A DNA stretch of 20,398 nt from Cudoniella acicularis (GCA_013054445.1 JAAMPI010001067.1:1-20398); one strand, 5' to 3'. Counted from the first letter of the stretch, positions 1 to 10,560 are shown. The notes: generated by a model not told the origin, from the sequence alone. Made by a program: numbers and translations.

Positions 1-75
1 GTGATCTTATGTCACGTGATCTTATGTCACGTGATCTTATGTCACGTGATCTTATGTCACGTGATCTTATGTCAC
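1..75 (+). repeat. 15-bp tandem repeat with CACGTG E-boxes in the 5' LTR
   Basis: The unit GTGATCTTATGTCAC is repeated exactly five times from base 1. It may continue left of the window. Each junction makes the palindrome TCACGTGA, the kind of E-box bound by bHLH factors such as Cbf1. The 3' LTR has only one unit (5737-5751, one base different), flanked by two E-boxes. The array therefore expanded in one LTR or contracted in the other. Binding by a factor is inference. Confidence 0.9.
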
Positions 76-228
76 GTGATCTCGCCGCTAGTCCTAGTTA
101 GGCAACCGAGGGTAGTCATCAACACCACGGTGTTGACGACCAACCTCAACAATCAATCAACCACCAATTACGACGCAACCGCATATCACGACTTACGTGC
201 CGTGCACTACGTTCCTAGTAGACCGACA
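1..228 (+). repeat. 5' LTR of the Copia element (partial)
   Basis: Positions 76-228 match 5752-5904 with only two differences (C/T and A/G near 205-209), so the copies are about 99% alike over 153 bp. The right boundary is the terminal CA at 227-228, after which the two flanks diverge. The left end is missing. Unlike the interior, this part keeps many CpA sites: I count 17 CA, 5 TG and 10 TA in 76-228, so it shows little RIP. Confidence 0.9.
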
Positions 229-344
229 CTGATCAGTTTTATACATTCAGATTAGAAAGAACTACGCAGGGTACAGTAGAGTCCGGCTTATACTCTCATA
301 GCTCTTCAGTCAAAGGGGGGAAACACCTATATCGTCTTACGATT
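229..344 (+). other. Untranslated leader of the Copia element
   Basis: This is the stretch between the 5' LTR and the first ATG of the gag-pol frame. A primer-binding site should start at or just after 229, but no clear match to a tRNA 3' end or an initiator-tRNA half-molecule site was recognised. A purine run (about 315-324) lies near its end. Confidence 0.5.
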
Positions 345-3300
345 ATGGCGATACAGCTGTCTCTTGCCAAGCATCAAAACGGTCAGCCTTTTGACTATTA
401 CGACGATCAATATAACGATTACTCCTCCTCCTCACTCCTTGACGAAAAACCTTAAAAACCTTAAAAACCTCGATTACCTCACCTTACGACGCCTCGACCT
501 CACCTTACGACATTTCGACCTCACCTTACCTCTACAAACATATACCTTAACACCACACATATATATTAGAAGCATTAGTCCTAAGCGCTAAACCTAATAC
601 TAAAGATATCTAGGAAAAACAGCCGACGTCCCTAGATAACGATTAAAAGGCCTCTAGTCCTTTAGGCAAGGTTTACTACCTACGGGTAAATACTCTCTTC
701 CCGCCGTTCTAGGCATACTTAACCCCGCGTCTAAACCTCTCGAGCTAAAAAGTACCGTGATTTAGTATAAGGCGACGCTATAGAAGGAATCGACTAGAAT
801 AAACGAATCAAGAAATAGGGGTATAGAATCGACCTAAAGGACGCCACTAAGGACGAGCTTAAGGAGTATATATAGACTAAGATATATAAGTACACTTAAT
901 ATAAAATAGGCGACGAAGACCTATAAGACCTATTTACGGACGATTTTAAGGGCTTTATAGCTAAAATATTCAGCCGTATAAGACGACAAGACTAACTATA
1001 CCTTCGAACCTACCTTCGATATAGCGGTATTTACGTAGTATCTTATAACAAACCTCTTATAAACCGTATACTAGTATAGACACTCGTTGACGTCATTAAA
1101 GAGGAAACACAGTATATGTAGACCTAGGCCGACATCGACAAAGTTAAGACGAACCTTAAAAAGGGACTGATTACCTTAGTCTAGATATCCCTACTAGGCG
1201 ATCGACGCTTAAACCTATCTGCCAAACCCTCTTAAACCCTGACTCTACCACCTTCTACTAGCCCCTCTAATAGTCTAAACCTAGAGAACCCTTAAGCAGG
1301 CTCTAGTATAAAGCTTATTTCCGAAGTTACTAAGATATATACTAACGAGTAAAAATATGACAGATCTAATAGTAGTTTCGACTATAAATTGACTATTTTT
1401 CTCGACATCTGCCGTCAGGTAGACCTTCCTAAAGAAGCACTGACGAGAGCGTTCCCTATAATACTAAAAGGACTAGTATAAGACCACTTTTACACTAACT
1501 AGCTGTCTAATCATATGTTTAAGGAGACCTATACGAACCTCTATAACTTCTTTAAAGGACCAGGATACTATCGTCATAACCTAGACAAGTAGAATTCCGT
1601 TACTTTAGCGTCTATAACGGCTAAGAACCCTAACAAGTCGACATATAAGGTCGTTTAACTGCTTATTAACACCCTCCGTCAGCTTTAATACGGTCTCCTA
1701 CTAACCCTATAGAGTATTGACTTCTTATATAATAAGCTTGTTACTACCTGTTAAGGATCACCTATATGTCGATATGTAGTCTTAGATCTACTACTAGACT
1801 TTAGTGAACTTATTAATAAGCTCTAATCGTCAATTATAACATACGAAAAGAAGCAGGACACTAAGAATAATACCTACTTCACCGATCGACGATATCACTT
1901 AAGAAACTAGTCAAGTAACTGTTAAAACGGATACGAAGGTCGTCGATATAATCCTAGTCGTAACCACGACCACGACCGCCGACGTAATACGTGCTTTATA
2001 TATAAGAAGGAAGACTGTCGCTCCTGGTAACACACCTAGTAGGAATAGGACAAATCAAGAGCTCGATTTAAGTCTAGAAACCTCGATCGATTTAATACTA
2101 ATACTCGTAACTTTAATAGACGATTTAATAGTACGTACGAGTAATACGTCGCTAAAATCGAAGGCGACAACGACGATACTAATACGAAAGACGACCTTAG
2201 CGACGCTTTTAAAGCTCTTTTAGTAGACAATACCGACAATCCTACGCCCTTAGCTCCCCTAAACCCCTTAACCTCTTTCTTTACGTTAGTCGAGACTCTT
2301 TTAGCCGGACTAGTCGCTTATACCGAAAACCTCGTAGATGACCTTAATAATCAAGCTCTTATATACTAACTGACGACCTAGTCGCCCTCTAAACTAGAGG
2401 AGGTAACGGACAACCTTACGACTAGGAATACGTCTAGGTACGACTCTTACTACTTTTACGGAGTCGTAATCGATACGGGAGTATCTAAATACTCTACTGC
2501 CGGTTTCGGACAATTCTAAGCTCTTCGACATACCGATAAAAGTGTTAAGCTTGATAAGACTATTAAAGGACTAGTAACGGTATAGTTTAGTATCGGTACT
2601 ATATTATCAATTAGATCTATAAAAGTGACAATACTAATTAGACAAGTAGAATTCTATATTATAATAGTAAAGACTCTATTTTTACTCAGTTTAGCCGATA
2701 TAGACAAACTAGAAGTCTACTTTAATAACCTCTCTAACGTTATAGTCACTCTAAACGGCGACGTACTAGTAGTACGACGCTTTGGCCACTTATTCTTACT
2801 CTAAAACACTTCTTTATAGTCCTTTATTAGTAAGTCTTTTAACTATAACCCCTACTTCTTGACGAACGTCGAATTATAACGTTTATATCGACGTTTTAGA
2901 CACCTGTCGACTAGTAGACTTTAAAATATACTAGAACGAGCCGGATATAATATTAATAAGATAACACTCGACTACTTGACTAAATACTATAAACACTACT
3001 AGTAGTATAGTCAATCGCCTAGTCGATTCAAGTTTAACCTTAAAGACGACGTCAATTTTAATTACTCTATTATCGTCGACGTATTTTATATCAACGGAAA
3101 ACCTATCCTCTATATAGTCGACAAAGCAACCCGATACTAAGCTAGTAAATAGCTCTAGAGTATTAGCGCTAAGCATACCTAAGATACCCTTAAAATATAC
3201 TAGATCAATATATACTTAAGACCGCCTAACCAGATCACTATAGACGTAGGAAAGAACTTCGCTAGTAAGGAATTCTCTTAAAACGCTAATATACTAGGTA

Positions 3301-5567
3301 TAAAGGTTAAAATTGTCCCTATAGAAGCTTATAACTCTATAGGAATCGTCGAGCGATACTATAGACCGATTCGACGTGCTTACCTTATTATTACCGCTAA
3401 GATACGTGATATCGACAAGGAAATAGCACTCTAAATAGCCTTTAAAGCCGTTAATGACTCCGCGGGCCCCGACGGTCTGATTCCTACGCTTTTAGTCTAC
3501 GGCGTATACCCGCGAATGACCGAATACGACGCTCCCTCACTATCCGTCGCGTAGAGAGCTCTTACCGTCAAGAAAGCTATAGTAGAAATATAGAAGCTTA
3601 GAGCTAAACGCTAGGTCGCCGACGCTCTAAATACCCGAAACGGACCTAGTACGACTACCGTTCACGAGCTTACCCTTAATTCTAACGTCTTAGTATAGCG
3701 AGAAGGGAATACCGGTCAGTCAGGGAAGTAGAACGGACCATATAAGCTTGTTAGTATAGACAGGGAATCGTGCGTTCTAGCACTGCCTTACGGCAATACG
3801 ACGTTCCGTACGACGGTCGTCAAGCCGTACCTCGTACTAGATAAGCAGGTTAACGATATCGATTTTGACTAAAATACCAAACTTGACATATAAGGCGACG
3901 AGAGCACTATCGTCGTAGACGCCGGTCAAGACGCTTCTTTGCCTATACTTGCTCCTTTACTTGCTAAGCGTGGTAGAGGACGACCCCGCAAGCACCCTGA
4001 CGTCACTATATTCCTATAAGACGACGTTTAGTTCAAGACTTCCCGTTAAATTAAGGTTATAGGACTACTAGAAAAGAGAGTATTTAAAGTCATACCTATA
4101 TCTAAGGTGCTAAAGGGAACACGTATCTTTAACTCTAGGTTCGTCGATAAAGTTAAAAACAAGGGAACCGACAAACCTTTTATAAAGTCGAGACTCGTCG
4201 TTCAAGCTTATAATAACAACGAAAAGCACCTCGTACTAACACAATCACCGACTATCTAGCATATTAGCCAAAGAATTGTCTTCTATATTACTACGATATT
4301 AATAGAGACTATAGGACTATATTTACGTAACATCTTACAGGCGTACGTATAGTCGACGACGTCACTAAACCACGATTTTTATATCAACCCGCCGTATAAG
4401 CTCGCCCGTTAACTATAGCTTAACGACGACTCGGTCCTAAAGGTCGTAAAGCCCCTATACGGTATGCCGGAAGTAGGAAACCACTAGTTTAAGACGTACT
4501 ATTCTTATCACCTGAACAAACTATCGATAGAGCAGTCTATATATGATCCCTGTCTCCTTTATAGTACTAGACTATTTGGTATTGTCAGACTATAAACTGA
4601 CGATACGCTCTTCGTTAGAGATAACGATTTCGTCGAGCAAGAACAGCTCTAGTTATAAAAGGCTAAGTTTCTAGTAAAAGAACGCGAACGCCTTACCTCT
4701 ACTCATGACCTTAAGTTTAACGGCGATATTATATACCTTAAGAACGACGGTAGTATCACCCTTACGCAAGAACGCTAATATAAGAACCTTAAAGTCATAA
4801 GTGATAAAAATACGACTATAACTAGTAGTAGAGGTGCTATACGTCAAAACCTCATTACGAAGGATCAATACGTCGCCTAGCGCGTAAGAGGAGCGTATAT
4901 TACGTCTGTCTGTTAACCTAAAGCCGCATACGACCTGTCGGCGGCGGCTCAAGCTACTAAAATAACGGAAAAAGACGTAAAAGCTCTTAATAAGCGTCTT
5001 TACTAGCAACTTAAGAATACCGCCAGAGGACTACGTTTCGTAAAGCTAGAAAAGGAGTCTTTATAACTACTTGTTTTTATAGATGCCTTATTTACGAACA
5101 ACAGAGACCTCTCCTCATAGATCGGGTACGTACTAGTCTTGGCAGATGCTAACGGACGAGCCAATATACTCTATTAGTCGTCTACTAAGTATAAGAGAGT
5201 CACTAGAAGCGTTCTAGCCTCTAAATTATACGGAATAGCGTATAGTTTCGATATTAGCGCTTCTGCTAAGTCTACGATCGACCGAGCACTAGAAATCGAC
5301 TTACCACTAGTTCTCTATACCGATTCTAAATCGCTCTACGAATGCCTTGTCAAATTAGGTATAACATAAGAAAAGCGACTGATAATCGACATAATATGCC
5401 TTCGTCAGGCGTACGAGAGACGTGAAATCGCAGAGGTCAAGTAGATCAAGGGAGACTCGAACCCTGCCGACGCTATAACGAAACCCAAGCCTTCGAATGC
5501 CCTTAAACTCCTCATCGATACAAATATAATACAATTAGACATAGAGGAATGGGTTAAGCGCGACTGA
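345..5567 (+). pseudogene. Copia gag-pol polyprotein, inactivated by many stop codons
   Basis: One reading frame can be followed from ATG 345 to TGA 5565-5567 (1741 codons). All landmarks lie in it: a CCHC-type knuckle at 1992-2036 with its second Cys changed to Tyr; the protease DTG at 2472-2480; integrase acidic residues at 3078, 3243 and 3351, spaced as DD35E; the reverse-transcriptase TDD at 4596-4604; RNase H Asp codons at 5082 and 5322. In-frame stops begin at 453 (TAA) and recur throughout, mostly at expected Gln (CAA/CAG) or Trp (TGG) sites, for example TAG at 5442. Expected Met codons often read ATA. This pattern is RIP, not random decay, because no indel has broken the frame. The first 100 or so bases of the ORF are less mutated. 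Not expressed as a functional polyprotein. Confidence 0.9.
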
Positions 5568-5596
5568 CGTGGGCATACGGTCGGAAAGGGCATATT

Positions 5597-5610
5597 AAGG
5601 GTAGAGGAAC
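5597..5610 (+). other. Probable polypurine tract before the 3' LTR
   Basis: The sequence AAGGGTAGAGGAAC lies directly upstream of the 3' LTR start. It is purine-rich with two interruptions. Its position fits the primer site for plus-strand synthesis; its exact limits are inferred. Confidence 0.5.
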
Positions 5611-5612
5611 TG

Positions 5613-5904
5613 TGTTGGTACTACGGAGCATACGACGCTAGGCCTATTTAGGCAATTAGCATACGTTCAGAAGGAAACTGCGGTTTTAGGCCACTTTTAG
5701 AGTGGTTCTAGTGTTAGTATAATAATGGTGGGTCACGTGACCTTATGTCACGTGATCTCGCCGCTAGTCCTAGTTAGGCAACCGAGGGTAGTCATCAACA
5801 CCACGGTGTTGACGACCAACCTCAACAATCAATCAACCACCAATTACGACGCAACCGCATATCACGACTTACGTGCCGTGTACTGCGTTCCTAGTAGACC
5901 GACA
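5613..5904 (+). repeat. 3' LTR of the Copia element
   Basis: It starts TGTTGG and ends GACCGACA, giving a 292-bp LTR with TG..CA ends. The last 153 bp match the 5' LTR with two changes. Two E-box palindromes lie at about 5733-5740 and 5748-5755. The start could instead be TG at 5611. CpA sites are kept here, in contrast to the interior. Confidence 0.85.
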
Positions 5905-6124
5905 GTTTTAAACTTTAAAAATATATATAACTATAAAATTCTAAACTTTAAAAAGAATAATATAAATATAGAGTTTTAAACTTTAAAAATATATATAATT
6001 ATAAAGTTCTAAACTTTAAAAAGAATAATATAATTATAGAGTTTTAAACTTTAAAAATATATATAAATATAGAGTTCTAAACTTTAAAAAGAATAATATA
6101 ATTATAGAGTTTTAAACTTTAAAA
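5905..6124 (+). repeat. 68-bp AT-rich tandem repeat, 3.2 copies
   Basis: Units start at 5905, 5973, 6041 and 6109, each opening with GTTTTAAACTTTAAAA. The last is cut after 16 bases. Each unit is made of two related halves of about 34 bp, one with GTTTTAAAC and one with TTCTAAAC. The copies differ by a few A/T/C/G changes. The array begins at the first base after the LTR, so the retroelement inserted at or inside it. No coding capacity; no function evident. Confidence 0.9.
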
Positions 6125-7650
6125 GGTAGTTAATAAATAGTATCTTTATCTTCTAAAACTCGCGATTATTTATATTATAAACTATAACTATTCTTATAAC
6201 TTTAAAGTGATCGCGACAAGTCTAGTTTTTAGAAGCCTGAAGGTAGGTTCGTGAAGCCTGAAAATCGCTTAAAAATACCCTGTAAGAACCAGACTTCTGA
6301 CCTCAGGCTCGTAAAATATAGCGTGGATGTCCGTCCCTGTAACTCGGCGAATATTATCGTCAAGTGTCGCAATTAGTTTGCGCGATAATAACAATTCATT
6401 CTCGAGCATTTAGAATCAAATAACTACCTACAAGATTTGAATAAAGGTTGAAAAGGTTATTATTGATTGGGCGATAGCGCATTCATGTTTTAATTGATAA
6501 ATGAAAAAAAAAAAAGAGCTTGTGTGTGATACAGGGTGTAAGTCCCTGAACTACAGGCACTTGAGCCCCGTAATTTAGTGACCCCTCGCTATCCCTTCGA
6601 TTGCGAGGCGGTTTGCGTCACGAAAATCCAGAGAACACTTCAAAACAAATAATAACAAACTTGAAGAAATTTATAAACAATAAAAACAATATCTAGGAGA
6701 CATAAGCTTCTACTATTTTATTTTAATAATCTCTGACAGTATGACAGTGGTTCTTCGACGTCTTATTGGTGGCCAGCAAGTTTATGTGTGGCTGGCCTGG
6801 ACTGCTGTCTGAAACAGGGACCAAGGACCAACACGTCAACTATTAGTAGACCCAATGCACAAGAGGGACTAATTTACAAACAATAGGAGCTTACTTTTAA
6901 ATTTGAATATTGGAAGAAAAACGGGGCTATAAGCACGTTAAGACTGAAGTTACTCACACCGTCGAGTGCGAGCGCAAGACCCAGAAAGGCAATAAGATAT
7001 ATGTCCATGTAGAGTTGATGAACTCCACACGACTTGCGTAATATAGCATTAAGATAAGAAAACGTGAATAATTTTTGTTACTCTATAATGTTGATACCAT
7101 ATTACTTTTTCTATCTTTTTCTAATTGGATAAACATTTACTGGTTTAATTGGGTTATTGTTTAGTTTAGTATACTGTACGCTGAAAATCAGCGAATCATT
7201 GCTAAAAAGTCTACTACTCCGTACGCCCTATATATTTTTCGTGGCATTTCTAGGTGTCCAAGAAAAATAAAGTGAAAATTTCATTCGGAAATCAGATCTG
7301 TGTTATGTGAACTCCTTCTAAAATTCCCGAAGACATGGACTCATATACTGCATACGAATAACCCCGGTAGACGAGCTTTATACTACATATAGCTCTCGGA
7401 TCAAACATGTATTCAGTAACATTATTTGCTGTTCTCAGAATTATGTTCTAAGTAAAGCGGGTTGCCAAAAACGCCGAAAGTAGTAGAAATTGAGAAGAAA
7501 AGAAGATTGATCTTAAAACCGGGTATCTTTGAGGCCTCGTTTCCTGCCCTGCCTAGCTCCATAATTAATTCCCCTTTCGCCAGAAATTAGATAAGAGAAT
7601 GAGATATTTAAAGAGAATCTATCATATACAAGTGCCTACCTGAATCTCTC
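6125..7650. other. Intergenic AT-rich stretch with no gene seen
   Basis: No long reading frame, tRNA or rRNA was recognised on either strand. It holds a short A-run (about 6504-6515), a 7-bp inverted repeat (GGCCAGC 6771-6777 and GCTGGCC 6791-6797) and simple AT-rich sequence. The last few hundred bases would contain the 3' untranslated region of the kinase gene that ends at 7651. Confidence 0.6.
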
Positions 7651-10560
7651 TCACCCGGTGGCGGCCTGCTGAGATTCTTCTCGTTCGAGGTGCATAGCAG
7701 ATTCACCAGCCGAACTCGCTTTTTCCGGCCCAGAGTTGACAAAAGGTGAAGCCTCGAACGTCGACGGAGGAACCTCAGAGATCGATAGACGAGGCAACGA
7801 CCGAAGCTGGGCGGATTTCGTGACAGAGTCGAGGGTATTAGGGACTTCGTAGATGGGTAATGCCAAACCCTCTCTGGGGCTTGGAGGGGGGCTAGACTCG
7901 TGTTCTCCATGCAAGAGTCGAGTGACGCGTTCGGCTGCTTCGTTTCGGTCGCGTGGAGGGAACGGATTAGGTTCTGTAAGGTAGTTTGGATCTGCATCTG
8001 CTTGCTCAAGCATGTTTGCGAGTTTTTTATTCAGTGGCCCGCAGGTAATACGTTTTGAGGGGTCGACTACCAACATGTCTTTCGACACAAGATCCAAGAA
8101 CTTGTGGATGAATTGCGAACATCGAGGTTTTTCGTGCAAGTCCTTGATCCATTCTGTCACCGATTCTCGAACAATGGCGCGCCGTTCGTCGTTGACTAGT
8201 GTGAAAAATGTATCGTCGTAAGTATATCCGCCAATTGCGGTCTTGTCACGGACAACTGGAAATTTGTCGAGTTCTTCCCATCCACAAACTAACCAGGTGA
8301 TGAATTCAAGGTAGACACAACCCAACGACCATAAATCATACGCCCGGGAAATGTTGGTACCAACTCTCCGTTCGGGAGGTTCGTAGGAAGGTGATCCTTT
8401 GACGGTATCGGCTGGAACGTTTGACTTGGTGAGTTTTCCATGAAAATCCATCAAACCAAAATCGGCAAGCAGCAGCAACCCTTCCTTTTTGTAAATCCTC
8501 TGTTGACCTCGGGCATTTTCATCTGACTGGTCCAACCAATTAGCACAGTGAATTTTCGAAAAATATAAAGGAGCTGAAAGGTTCGGAGCAGCTCCTAACG
8601 AGTAAAACATCGGCTCCCGAGCTCTCAGCTCTCATAGGAACCGTAATAAATTGGTATAAGAATATGCTTACCCACAAAATATTCTCTGGCTTGATATCTC
8701 CGTGCCGGCCGTATAGTCGTTCACTCTCTACAAGTTCCGCTTTGGGACTCAATCTGTCGCTATTACTCCGCCCACGCTGTTGTATATTTGGGGGACCCAA
8801 AAAGTCACTTCCCCCGCCAGTTACACTTCCCCCGCTGATTGATTTTCTGCGTTCACTAGGTGGTATCGATGATTTGAACTCGTGGATTGCCATAATTGCA
8901 CTTGCAATGCCTTTGCACTGTCGAAGAACCCATGATATTGTGGTTAAAGAGAAATCAGGAGTAGGCGTTAGCTCCCAATATTTTCGTAGATTGGCTTTTG
9001 CAAGGGGGAAAACTAAGTAGTAATGGCCCTTCAACGAATAGGTTGCTAGTAGTTTGACCAAATGGGGGTTTGTGTTATTGCTGAAATTTTTGAGCATCTC
9101 CACCTCTAAATCGAAATCCTCTTTGATTGTAGAGTGTAAACGCTTCAACGCCATCAGTGGATTGGGATTCTATCAATACAATTAGCACAGCGCAAGCAAT
9201 CACAATACAGCGTATATTACCTCTGGGTTGGTGCCTCTATAGAGAAATTGATGTGCAGGGTGGATTCGGACGCCCCACACTGAGCTGAAGCCGCCAGAAG
9301 CCTGCGAAGTCCTTTCCTGATCTTCAATGAAAGGCCTACAACGAATTAGCATTATGCTTTTCGAGGAAGAGGGAGGAGAAGAGAAGCCGAGAGGATGAAA
9401 CTACCTCCTGGCAATTTAGAATAGGAAGTTAGGGAGAGCAGATAAAGGAAAAGGTTGGTTACATTACACAATTGGCGTCCAAATTATAATGTTTGACCTC
9501 CTTACTCTCCTCAAATACCGGAGCGAGCATGACCCACTGATCCCGTCCGAAGTCGATTATATCTTGCCTGTTCCATGTTTCCATGGTTTTTAACGGCTGC
9601 CTCGGGCGATGACAACTACCTACCAACAAATTAGCACTACAATTTTTGGAGGAGAGAGCCGGGAGTAGCCAGGAGGCTGAAACGCCCTCTTGGAACAGGG
9701 AATTTAGGGCAAGGGACAAAGAAATAAGTGCTTACATAGCTTGAATCTCCCGGTCTTTGCCCCCTCCAAGATATCGTCGGCTCGAACAAAAGGTAGATGT
9801 GAATCGTCTATCTTCTCATTGAGAAAGTTCCAGATATACTTAGACCTGCCTCTGCGTACTAATATTGCAAATAATTTTGGCGCTTTCTCGGAGATAGTTT
9901 TCGCCAGTTGGGAAAGAGGGCCTACGCGTGAAAATTCAATGTTGCGCCTCAACTCAATCGTAATCGATTCCGGATTCAGCAGTTCTTTTATGGCATTCGC
10001 GGGAATGAACCATTGATTCCCGTTTTCTGGCCATTCGATCTGTGCGTCAAGCAATTGCTCTTCGAGCGTTTGAACCGATCCTCCTTCCACATCGTCATGA
10101 TTGCTGGTTGATAATTCTCCAAATTGATCACCAACACTTGCAAGAATTGCTAGATCATGATTAAGGTCTTCGCGAATAGATGATTCGGCAGTTCGAGGAG
10201 TAAAGCCGGTGCTTTCCTCCCGACCCATATCCGAAGGTTCAGTAGGTGCGGTTCGTGTAAATTTGAAAGCCACGTTATTGTAATTTATCGTTGTGGAGTG
10301 TATGCTTATTGGAGATTCGAAAGTGCCATAGCCTTCTCCGAGGACGGGATTAGCCTCTCCGTCCGCAGTGCGGACAGTAGAAGCGTTCCAGGTGTCATGA
10401 GCCTAACGATATAGATTAGTAAAAGATGCATAGGCAAGAATGTCACAAATACAGCATCGTTCTCATCGACGACACCCTGTCCGCGACCGTGCGGCTCGTG
10501 CCTGGGCCTTGCATCCCACAACCATTGCAACTGATTCCAGAGGAATGGAAAACATCCCAT
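7651..10560 (-). CDS. Fungal protein kinase with long N-terminal region, six exons
   Basis: Proposed exons on the minus strand: 10560-10453, 10402-9736, 9619-9463, 9335-9221, 9169-8672, 8526-7651, encoding 806 residues. Phases match at each junction and each intron has a CTAAT branch site. The kinase domain spans about 311-700: glycine loop GGFSSVWGV (325-333), ATP-binding Lys358 in MALKRL, helix-C Glu371, catalytic loop HGDIKPENILW (Asp507), DFG 537-539, PPE in place of APE (565-567) and DLWSLGCV (579-586). All catalytic residues are present, so it should be active, presumably on Ser/Thr, although HGD replaces HRD. The roughly 300-residue N-terminal part has a WF-rich segment of the kind seen before kinase domains in expanded fungal families. 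A Ser/Gly-rich insert (about 450-490) precedes the catalytic loop, and the C-terminal tail is Pro/Ser-rich. The first exon and start are uncertain: another ATG at 10619 opens a different frame. Substrate unknown. Confidence 0.85.
8527..8671 (-). other. Kinase intron 5, possible divergent relative of the introner-like pair
   Basis: A 145-nt intron with GTAAGC donor and CCAG acceptor, phase 0 on both sides, splitting the catalytic loop from the activation segment. Its last 55 bases share short blocks with the two introner-like introns: TTTCAG, TCGAAAA and TGCTAATTGGTTGG. The upstream part does not align by eye, so kinship is only suggested. The 51-nt intron 9170-9220 shares only TGTGCTAATTG. 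Confidence 0.5.
9336..9462 (-). repeat. Kinase intron 3, introner-like
   Basis: A 127-nt intron. The donor GTAACC was chosen over two nearby GTs because only it keeps the glycine-loop exon in frame. Branch site TGCTAATTCG, acceptor TAG. It is recognisably similar to intron 9620-9735: both run through a pyrimidine-rich block, a GTTTCA box, a CTCCTCC stretch, an A-run and then TGCTAATT.GTTG. See the finding on introner-like elements. Confidence 0.65.
9620..9735 (-). repeat. Kinase intron 2, introner-like
   Basis: A 116-nt intron with GTAAGC donor, TGCTAATT branch site and TAG acceptor, fixed by phase 1 on both sides. Its sequence resembles the next intron (9336-9462) along much of its length. 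On the + strand 9674-9694 matches 9391-9411 at 17 of 21 positions, and both share an AATTTAG block and the 3' end TGCTAATT.GTTG. Ordinary introns of one gene are not normally alike. Confidence 0.65.

Larger units (their letters stand above)
1..5904 (+). mobile_element. Ty1/Copia LTR retrotransposon, RIP-mutated, left LTR cut by window edge
   Basis: Two near-identical direct repeats flank an internal region of about 5.4 kb. The right repeat has TG..CA ends and the left one, cut by the window edge, has the matching CA end. The internal order is zinc knuckle, aspartic protease, integrase, reverse transcriptase, RNase H. Integrase before reverse transcriptase defines Copia (Pseudoviridae-type) rather than Gypsy. 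The interior is rich in TA and poor in CA and TG: in 781-900 I count 19 TA, 3 CA and 0 TG. This creates many TAG and TAA codons where Gln or Trp is expected, as RIP would. The element cannot make its proteins and could move only with help from an intact relative. The left target-site duplication lies outside the window; the right flank begins GTTTT. No primer-binding site was recognised after position 228. Confidence 0.93.

Noticed and set aside
1..75. CRISPR-like array
   Set aside because: Units are contiguous 15-bp direct repeats with no spacers, in a eukaryotic LTR.
1..255. Open frame through the LTR with a repeated ILCHV peptide, and its counterpart at 5725-5979
   Set aside because: The repeat peptide is just the 15-bp LTR unit read in frame; the frame continues into non-coding leader or AT-rich repeat.
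2036..5009. Minus-strand open frames inside the retroelement (for example 4671-5009)
   Set aside because: They result from RIP base composition; the plus-strand gag-pol frame explains the region with ordered catalytic motifs.
6385..6463. Inverted repeat ATAATAAC / GTTATTAT
   Set aside because: AT-rich 8-bp match over about 60 bases; too weak to claim as an element.
6277..6560. Possible DNA-transposon ends (ACAGGGTGTAAGTCCC at 6531 and ACCCTGT near 6278)
   Set aside because: The short inverted match faces the wrong way for terminal repeats, is only about 6-7 bp, and no target duplication was found.
6771..6797. Hairpin GGCCAGC / GCTGGCC
   Set aside because: Only 7-bp arms with a 13-nt loop in a region with no gene; expected by chance at this scale and not followed by a typical terminator.
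7608..8009. 133-codon frame on the minus strand overlapping the end of the kinase
   Set aside because: Overlaps the kinase tail in another frame and shows no recognisable domain.
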